Below, in pieces: positions 58,260-64,000 of a stretch of DNA of 64,000 nt. Origin of the DNA: an uncultured Cellulophaga sp. Lineage in GTDB: Bacteria > Bacteroidota > Bacteroidia > Flavobacteriales > Flavobacteriaceae. The notes beneath the pieces were generated by a model that did no database searches, was not told the DNA's origin, and was given only the letters and a program-made list of their open reading frames with translations. The DNA lies in assembly GCA_947491225.1 (NCBI GenBank), contig CANLIE010000012.1, positions 1-64,000 on the forward strand, in the 5' to 3' direction. The position numbers were made by a program, and so were the translations under genes. The first letter of the stretch is position 1. Each line of letters starts with the position of its first letter.

Positions 58260-59219
58260 ATGAAAGAAATTAAAATAATTAAGAATAGATCAGATATTGG
58301 AGCAGGAACAAGAGGTTCAGATTTAGGTGTAGATGCTATAGAAATTGCTGCAATTAACCAAAACAACAATTATTTTAATAGATTTGAATTTGATGATATA
58401 GAAACAGAAAATGAATCTATTTATAATAAAGAAAAAAATTCTTTTGCTAAAAGAATAGAACATGTTTATTATCAATGCACAAGGGTTTCAAATACAGTAG
58501 AGTATACTATAAAATCTAATAAGTTTCCTTTGGTTATTTCTGGAGATCATTCCTCTGCTTTAGGAACAATTAGTGGGATTAAAGCAGCCAATCCAGAAAA
58601 AAGAATAGGGGTCATTTGGATAGATGCACATGCAGATTTACATTCACCTTATACATCTCCTTCGGGTAATATACACGGTATGCCATTGGCAGCTGCCATA
58701 GCAGATGATAATGTTGATTGTCAAATAAACGAAGTTACCAATAATACAAATAAATACTGGGAAGAATTAAAAAAGATAGGTGGAGATGCTCCCAAGATAC
58801 TACCACAAGATATTATTTATTTTGGGGTAAGAGATACAGAAGAGCCAGAGGAAAAACAAATTAAAAAATATGGTATAAAAAACTATATGGTTCATGAAGT
58901 AAGGTATCGTGGTTTAGATGTATGTGTTTCGGAAGCAATACAAAAATTATCTGATTGTGATATGTTTTATATTTCTTTTGATGTAGATAGTATGGATTGT
59001 GATTTAATCTCTTATGGAACAGGGACACCAGTTGCAAAGGGTTTTGATCAGTATGAAGTCATTCAAATTATCAAAGGTATATTGGTAACAAAAAAAGTAG
59101 TTTGCTTAGAAGTAGTAGAAGTAAACCCTTTACTAGATCAAAAAGGGAACAAAATGGCAGAAACTGCTTTTGAGGTATTAGATACTATTACACCTGCAAT
59201 TATTGAAAACATTAACTAG
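58260..59219 (+). CDS. Arginase/agmatinase (ureohydrolase) family protein
   Basis: 319 residues. It has all binuclear manganese motifs of the family: GDHSSALGTISG, IGVIWIDAHADLHSP and YISFDVDSMDCD, with the Glu in EVVEVNPLLD. The N-terminus (IGAGTRGSDLGVDAIEIAA) fits arginase, which makes ornithine and urea from arginine. Agmatinase or formimidoglutamase activity cannot be excluded. It is followed after 6 bases by ctlX and then argS, supporting arginine as the substrate. Confidence 0.9.
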   Translation: MKEIKIIKNRSDIGAGTRGSDLGVDAIEIAAINQNNNYFNRFEFDDIETENESIYNKEKNSFAKRIEHVYYQCTRVSNTVEYTIKSNKFPLVISGDHSSALGTISGIKAANPEKRIGVIWIDAHADLHSPYTSPSGNIHGMPLAAAIADDNVDCQINEVTNNTNKYWEELKKIGGDAPKILPQDIIYFGVRDTEEPEEKQIKKYGIKNYMVHEVRYRGLDVCVSEAIQKLSDCDMFYISFDVDSMDCDLISYGTGTPVAKGFDQYEVIQIIKGILVTKKVVCLEVVEVNPLLDQKGNKMAETAFEVLDTITPAIIENIN

Positions 59220-59225
59220 TTATTT

Positions 59226-60158
59226 ATGCAAGTAACAAATACCATATTAATGGTAAGGCCAATTGCTTTTAGAAAAAATGAGCAAACGGCTGTTAATAAT
59301 TATTTTCAAGAAGATCTTGATATTAAAAATGTAGAAATAAACAAAAAAGCACAAGCAGAGTTTGATGCTTTTGTAAATGTATTACGCGCCAAAGGTGTAA
59401 ACGTAATTGTTGTAGATGATACTGAAACTTCAGATACACCAGATTCTATTTTTCCTAACAATTGGCTTTCTTTTCATAATGATGGTACTGTAGGTTTATA
59501 TCCTATGTATGCAGAAAATAGAAGGAATGAACGAAGGGAAGATATTTTTGCTTTGTTAGAGGAGCAAGGATTTGTTATTCATAGTGTAATTGATTATACA
59601 TGTGCTGAAAGTGAAGGCTTTTTTTTAGAAGGTACAGGTAGTATAATACTAGATAGGGTAAAAGAAAAAGCATATTGTGCTTTGTCTGTAAGAGCAGATG
59701 AAGATTTATTTATTGAATTTTGTGAAGATTTTGAATATACACCAGTAGTTTTTACTGCGTACCAATCTGTAGAAAATAAACGTTTACCTATTTACCATAC
59801 TAATGTAATGATGTGTTTAGCAGAAAATTTTTCTGCTATATGTTTAGATACTATAGATGATAAAAAAGAACGTAAAAATGTACTAAAAAATTTAAAACAA
59901 GACGGTAAAGAAATTATAGAAATTACGGAAAAGCAAATGCATTCATTTGCAGGTAATATGCTTCAAGTTTTGGGTACAAATGATAAACGTTATTTGGTAA
60001 TGAGTTCTGCGGCTTATAATAGCTTAACAGATAAGCAAATTGAAACTATAGAGAAATCATCAGAAATTATACATAGTTCTTTAGAAACTATAGAAACTTG
60101 CGGTGGTGGTAGTGCAAGATGTATGATGGCAGAAGTATTTTTACCAAAAACAAAGTAA
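59226..60158 (+). CDS. ctlX: CtlX-type citrulline/arginine hydrolase, amidinotransferase fold
   Basis: 310 residues of the pentein (guanidino-group-modifying) fold, as in arginine deiminase and DDAH. Start MQVTNTILMVRPIAFRKNEQ, an acidic site in TPDSIFPNNWLSFHNDG, the His in PIYHTNVMMCLAENFSAICLD and the nucleophile Cys in CGGGSARCMMAEVFLP near the end. The Francisella protein CtlX, of this group, breaks down citrulline. It lies 6 bases after the arginase gene, so the two probably form an arginine/citrulline catabolic operon. Confidence 0.85.
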   Translation: MQVTNTILMVRPIAFRKNEQTAVNNYFQEDLDIKNVEINKKAQAEFDAFVNVLRAKGVNVIVVDDTETSDTPDSIFPNNWLSFHNDGTVGLYPMYAENRRNERREDIFALLEEQGFVIHSVIDYTCAESEGFFLEGTGSIILDRVKEKAYCALSVRADEDLFIEFCEDFEYTPVVFTAYQSVENKRLPIYHTNVMMCLAENFSAICLDTIDDKKERKNVLKNLKQDGKEIIEITEKQMHSFAGNMLQVLGTNDKRYLVMSSAAYNSLTDKQIETIEKSSEIIHSSLETIETCGGGSARCMMAEVFLPKTK

Positions 60159-60217
60159 CTTCAATACAAAGCAAAAATATAAAAGCCTTAATTTTGCAGT
60201 CTTAAATATAATATAGA

Positions 60218-61996
60218 ATGAATATCCAAGAAGTATTAACGCAGAAGGTAAAAGAAGCAGTTTTATCCATTTTTAAGGTAGAATTACCAGCAGTAGAGTT
60301 TCAACCAACAAGAAAAGATTTTGAAGGAGATATAACTGTTGTGGTTTTTCCTATTTTACGTTTTGTTAAGGGTAACCCTGCACAGATAGGAGAACAAATT
60401 GGAGTATATTTAAAAGAGAATTTACAAGAAGTAGAAAATTTTAACGTAGTAAAAGGTTTTTTGAATATTGTAATTAATGATGCTTTCTATTTTAATTTCT
60501 TTAAGGAAATAAAAGATGTAGTTAATTATGGCTATGTACCTAAAATGTCAAAAAATGCAGTAATGGTGGAGTATTCTTCACCTAATACCAATAAACCATT
60601 GCATTTAGGACATATTAGGAATAATTTATTAGGATATTCCGTTGCTGAAATTATAAAGGCTGCTGGTAAAAAAGTATATAAAACCCAAATTATTAATGAT
60701 CGAGGTATACACATCTGCAAAAGTATGTTGGCTTGGCAAAGATTTGGGAATGGTGAGACTCCAGAAAGTACAGGTCTTAAAGGTGATAAACTTGTAGGTA
60801 ATTATTACGTTAAGTTTGATAAAGAATATAAAGCACAAATAGCAGAATTAATTGCTGCTGGTAAAGATATTAAAGAAGCAGAAAAAATAGCTCCTATTTT
60901 GTTGGAAGCCCAAGAAATGCTACGTAAGTGGGAAGCTGGTGATGAAGAAGTAGTAGCGTTATGGAAAAAAATGAACCAATGGGTTTATGATGGTTTTGAG
61001 GTCACTTATAAAAATTTAGGTGTAGACTTTGATACTTATTATTATGAAAGTGATACTTACCTTTTAGGAAAGGATATAATAGATGAAGGCTTAGAAAAAG
61101 GAGTTTTTTATAGAAAAGAAGATGGTAGTGTTTGGATAGATTTATCTGATGAAGGCCTAGATGAAAAAATTGTACTGCGTGCAGACGGTACAGCAGTTTA
61201 TATGACCCAAGATATTGGTACTGCAATACAACGTACTAAAGATTACCCAGATGTTAATGGTATGGTTTATACTGTGGGTAATGAACAAGATTATCATTTT
61301 AATGTGTTGTTCTTGATATTAAAGAAGCTGGGGTATACTTGGGCAGAACACTTATATCATTTAAGTTATGGTATGGTAGATTTGCCAAGTGGTAAAATGA
61401 AGAGTAGAGAAGGTACGGTTGTAGATGCTGATGATTTAATGAAAGATATGACAGCCACAGCAGAAAGTATCTCAGAAGAATTAGGCAAATTAGAAGGGTA
61501 TTCAGATATAGAAAAGCAAGAGTTATATAGAATAATAGGGTTAGGAGCATTAAAATATTACATACTAAAAGTAGACCCAAAAAAGAGAATTCTTTTTAAT
61601 CCTGAAGAATCTGTAGAATTTCAAGGTAATACAGGACCATTTATTCAGTATACATATGCAAGAATTCAGTCTATTTTAAGAAAGGCAGATTTTGATTACA
61701 ATGCTGATTTGGATACAAACGGAGAATTGCATGAAAAAGAAAAAGAGTTGTTAAAACAAATACAACATTTTCCTTCTGTATTAGGAGCAGCAGCAGAAAA
61801 TTATAGTCCAGCTTTAATAGCTAATTATACTTATGACCTAGTAAAGGAATTTAATTCGTTCTATCAAAACGTACCTATTTTACCAGAGCAAATTCTAGAT
61901 AAGAAGATATTTAGAGTGCAATTATCCAAAAAAGTAGGGGAAATCATAAAATCTGCTTTTGAGCTATTGGGGATTGAAGTTCCTGAGCGAATGTAA
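60218..61996 (+). CDS. argS: Arginyl-tRNA synthetase
   Basis: 592 residues, a class I synthetase that charges tRNA-Arg in the cytoplasm. The HIGH motif is in SSPNTNKPLHLGHIRNNLLG, the KMSKS-like site is GKMKSREGTVVDADDLM and the DALR anticodon-binding domain is at the C-terminus (GNTGPFIQYTYARIQSILRK...). Starts MNIQEVLTQKVKEAVLSIFK. It comes 59 bases after ctlX; a TAATTTTG box at 60189-60196 could give it its own promoter. Confidence 0.97.
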   Translation: MNIQEVLTQKVKEAVLSIFKVELPAVEFQPTRKDFEGDITVVVFPILRFVKGNPAQIGEQIGVYLKENLQEVENFNVVKGFLNIVINDAFYFNFFKEIKDVVNYGYVPKMSKNAVMVEYSSPNTNKPLHLGHIRNNLLGYSVAEIIKAAGKKVYKTQIINDRGIHICKSMLAWQRFGNGETPESTGLKGDKLVGNYYVKFDKEYKAQIAELIAAGKDIKEAEKIAPILLEAQEMLRKWEAGDEEVVALWKKMNQWVYDGFEVTYKNLGVDFDTYYYESDTYLLGKDIIDEGLEKGVFYRKEDGSVWIDLSDEGLDEKIVLRADGTAVYMTQDIGTAIQRTKDYPDVNGMVYTVGNEQDYHFNVLFLILKKLGYTWAEHLYHLSYGMVDLPSGKMKSREGTVVDADDLMKDMTATAESISEELGKLEGYSDIEKQELYRIIGLGALKYYILKVDPKKRILFNPEESVEFQGNTGPFIQYTYARIQSILRKADFDYNADLDTNGELHEKEKELLKQIQHFPSVLGAAAENYSPALIANYTYDLVKEFNSFYQNVPILPEQILDKKIFRVQLSKKVGEIIKSAFELLGIEVPERM

Positions 61997-62012
61997 ATCC
62001 TCGTATATACTT

Positions 62013-62825
62013 ATGAACAATGCGTTTGGGTTTAATATATTTGCAATTATTGCATTAATTTGCATTGTTGGTTATTTGTTGTATATAATATATTATGCAG
62101 TAGATTTATTTGCCTTATCTCCAAGAAAAAAGAACAAGGTCTTAACCAAAACAGAAGTAGACTTTATTTCACGTTATTTACCTGCCTATAAATTACTTTC
62201 TGTAGTTCAAAAAGAAAAATTCAAAAAGAGAGTATCTAGGTTTAGAGCTAATAAAAAATTTATTTTTTACGCAGACAGCAGAAAAAATGAAGAAATAAAA
62301 ATACTTTTATCTGCAACAGCTACTTTTTTAACACTTGGATTTAAGGATTATAGAATTACATCTATAGATAGAATTCTTATTTACCCATCAGAATATTTTT
62401 CAAACATCACAAAACAAAATCATTTAGGGGAATATAATCCAAGATTAAAAACATTGGTATTTTCAGAAGAACATATTACTAATGGTTTTAATAATCCTAA
62501 AGATAATTTAAATCTTGGAGTACACGAATTTGCACATGCGCTAGTTTTTAATTTCAAAAATAAATATACAAACAGTGCTACTCATTTTAAAAAAGGCTTA
62601 GCTAATATGAATGAATTATTGGTTAATCAAAGTTTTTTAAAAAGAATGGAAGATACTACATATTTTAGGGAATATGGAACTACAAATGTACACGAATTTT
62701 TTGCTGTTGCACTAGAAAATTATGTGGAAACGCCAACAGATTTTACTAAAATATTTCCAGAGTTGTTTGATGTAATTACAACGATGTTAAATTTTGAGGC
62801 ATTAAAATTAAATAGCAAAAGTTAA
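62013..62825 (+). CDS. MtfA-like zinc-dependent peptidase, membrane-anchored
   Basis: 270 residues read from ATG 62013 (MNNAFGFNIFAIIALICIVG), which places a membrane segment at 8-30; the argS frame overlaps any earlier start. The MtfA/peptidase M90 motif is H171-E-F-A-H175 (GVHEFAHALVFNF). A second ligand Glu probably lies in TTNVHEFFAVALENY. E. coli MtfA is cytoplasmic and linked to Mlc, while this one is anchored. It is convergent with the receptor gene and overlaps its end by 4 bases. Confidence 0.85.
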   Translation: MNNAFGFNIFAIIALICIVGYLLYIIYYAVDLFALSPRKKNKVLTKTEVDFISRYLPAYKLLSVVQKEKFKKRVSRFRANKKFIFYADSRKNEEIKILLSATATFLTLGFKDYRITSIDRILIYPSEYFSNITKQNHLGEYNPRLKTLVFSEEHITNGFNNPKDNLNLGVHEFAHALVFNFKNKYTNSATHFKKGLANMNELLVNQSFLKRMEDTTYFREYGTTNVHEFFAVALENYVETPTDFTKIFPELFDVITTMLNFEALKLNSKS

Positions 62826-64000
62826 AAACTAATTCTAAAACTTACGTTTGGAGTTAAGCCCAAGGATGCACTTTCTACAGTCTCAATCTCGTTTGCTGGT
62901 GTTACCCTATAATATCTATTTAAGATATTTTTTTTGTTTAAAATATTTAAAACAGAAACGCCAATGGTAGCGTTGCTTTTTTTATTTATTTTAAAATTGT
63001 ATATGGCAGAAAAATCAGTACGTAAGTAGTATGGAAGCCTACTACTGTTAGGAGACTTGTAATTTATAATAGCAGGAAAATTTAATAAGTTTAAGGCATT
63101 ATCTCCTTCTTGTGGCTCGGTATAGGGTTTTCCAGAATGGTAATTTAGACCAATACCTAGTTTTATGCTCTTATAATTGTATGTTCCAGCAAATGTTAAG
63201 TTATGTGTTATGTCTAAATTATTTGGAAAATTATTTGGTATAATTGCCTTAAAAGTGTAATTATTTATATTGTATGTGTAACTTAACCATATACTATAGT
63301 ATGAAGCTTTTTTATTAATTAAAAACTCAACACCTTTTATGTTGTATTTCCCTATTTCACCATTAAACTGATTTTCATTTTGAAAACCTTGAGTAAGTGT
63401 ACTTATACCTTCTACGTCTTTATAAAAACCATCAATTCCTATATGCAAATTATTGTAATCATAGTTAAGTCCCAATGATGCTTGTTTGCTAGTAGTAATG
63501 GGGAGATTGTCTTCGTTTGCTAATATCCACCTTCTTTTTTCCACACCCAAAAAATTCTGCTCTAAATCTATAATTTGATTTGTATACTGACTCTTAAATT
63601 CTCCTAATACTTCTGTGTCGATGTTTTTAGAAAGTTTGTAGTTTATATTTATCCGAGGCTCAAAAATCCATCTTTTAAAGGTGTTTATGTTTTCAATGTA
63701 ATTAACTCGTACTCCCCCTGTAGCATTAATTTTTTCATTTCTAAAATTCATTTCAGAATAAATAGCATTGGTCCTAATCACTCCTTTAATGTTTTTTCTA
63801 TATGGAGGTTGCGTAACATTGGTGAAGTTGGTTATTCCTGTTTCAATTAATTGATACCCGTTAATCCAACTTAATGAATTAGAAACTTTAAAGCTAGTGT
63901 TTAATTTTATACCATTTTCTAAAACATTGTTTGTTTGCTCTAATTGTTGGTTAGCATCAGAAGAACTAGTACTAGCATTTAAATTATAGTACGTGTAGTA
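62822..64000 (-). CDS. TonB-dependent receptor, C-terminal part, runs off the window
   Basis: The frame is open from the stop at 62822 to the end of the window, 392 residues, with the start outside. The sequence is a beta barrel of alternating aromatic strands (SYYSIWLSYTYNINNYTFKA, LGIGLNYHSGKPYTEP) and ends ...LGLTPNVSFRISF with a terminal Phe. SLGLTPN, DFSAIYNFKINKK and GVSVLNILNKKNILNRYYR are typical of siderophore- or oligosaccharide-type receptors. The plug and TonB box are not in view, so substrate and class remain open. Confidence 0.9.
   Translation of the reverse strand, partial: YYTYYNLNASTSSSDANQQLEQTNNVLENGIKLNTSFKVSNSLSWINGYQLIETGITNFTNVTQPPYRKNIKGVIRTNAIYSEMNFRNEKINATGGVRVNYIENINTFKRWIFEPRININYKLSKNIDTEVLGEFKSQYTNQIIDLEQNFLGVEKRRWILANEDNLPITTSKQASLGLNYDYNNLHIGIDGFYKDVEGISTLTQGFQNENQFNGEIGKYNIKGVEFLINKKASYYSIWLSYTYNINNYTFKAIIPNNFPNNLDITHNLTFAGTYNYKSIKLGIGLNYHSGKPYTEPQEGDNALNLLNFPAIINYKSPNSSRLPYYLRTDFSAIYNFKINKKSNATIGVSVLNILNKKNILNRYYRVTPANEIETVESASLGLTPNVSFRISF

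Noticed and set aside
61299-61580. Minus-strand Leu-rich frame that looks like a membrane protein
   Set aside because: Antisense to argS, whose motifs fix the coding strand.

Overview
The window looks like chromosome of a Bacteroidota bacterium, most likely a marine-type Flavobacteriaceae. It is strongly AT-rich, carries a SusC/SusD outer-membrane pair and further TonB-dependent and signal-peptide outer-membrane proteins, and has zinc-free forms of S14 and L36. The ribosomal cluster has a good match to the Bacteroidota promoter (TTTG, 19 bases, TAnnTTTG). No tRNA, rRNA or CRISPR array was recognised.

Layout. (1) 1-3115: a gene-poor edge with a small hypothetical gene, a pair of REP-like palindromes, and a divergent SAM methyltransferase / LysR pair. 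(2) 3116-7430: four accessory genes, all on the minus strand: a broken GldB/DUF2268-like lipoprotein, a HEAT-repeat protein, a DMP19/DUF4375-like protein and an amidase that appears to start at CTG. They are separated by hairpin-rich spacers that share outer motifs (ACAACAATNGCTA on one side, CGTTANNNACAATA on the other). This resembles a gene-cassette array with attC-like sites and no visible integrase, and is the most unusual part of the window. (3) 7432-9024: a decayed IS3-family element joined to the 3' end of a decayed IS5-family transposase. (4) 9164-31051: cardiolipin synthase, a 2009-residue alpha-2-macroglobulin, Mpl, a 707-residue one-pass membrane protein convergent with an Hsp70-like/GrpE-like pair, RadC, a polysaccharide-deacetylase-like protein, a YjjG-like HAD phosphatase, three unknown envelope genes, RarA and a rhomboid protease. 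(5) 31053-36533: RlmB and the SusD/SusC pair. (6) 36881-54023: the fused str-S10-spc-alpha cluster, from rpsL to rplQ with secY, infA and rpoA. Two genes missed by simple length cut-offs, rpmD and rpmJ, are included. (7) 54127-64000: carA, eno, gltA, an arginase plus CtlX pair just before argS, an MtfA-like peptidase and the C-terminal part of a TonB-dependent receptor that runs off the window edge.

How the parts work together. Region 6 is one long translation and secretion operon read from the promoter at 36804, with a hairpin-rich leader between rpsJ and rplC and a strong terminator after rplQ. Arginase and CtlX, placed before arginyl-tRNA synthetase, suggest an arginine/citrulline breakdown module. 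The Hsp70-like and GrpE-like genes form a two-gene operon that shares a bidirectional terminator with the 707-residue membrane protein. Region 2 carries horizontally acquired accessory genes, two of them damaged or near-damaged, next to mobile-element debris.
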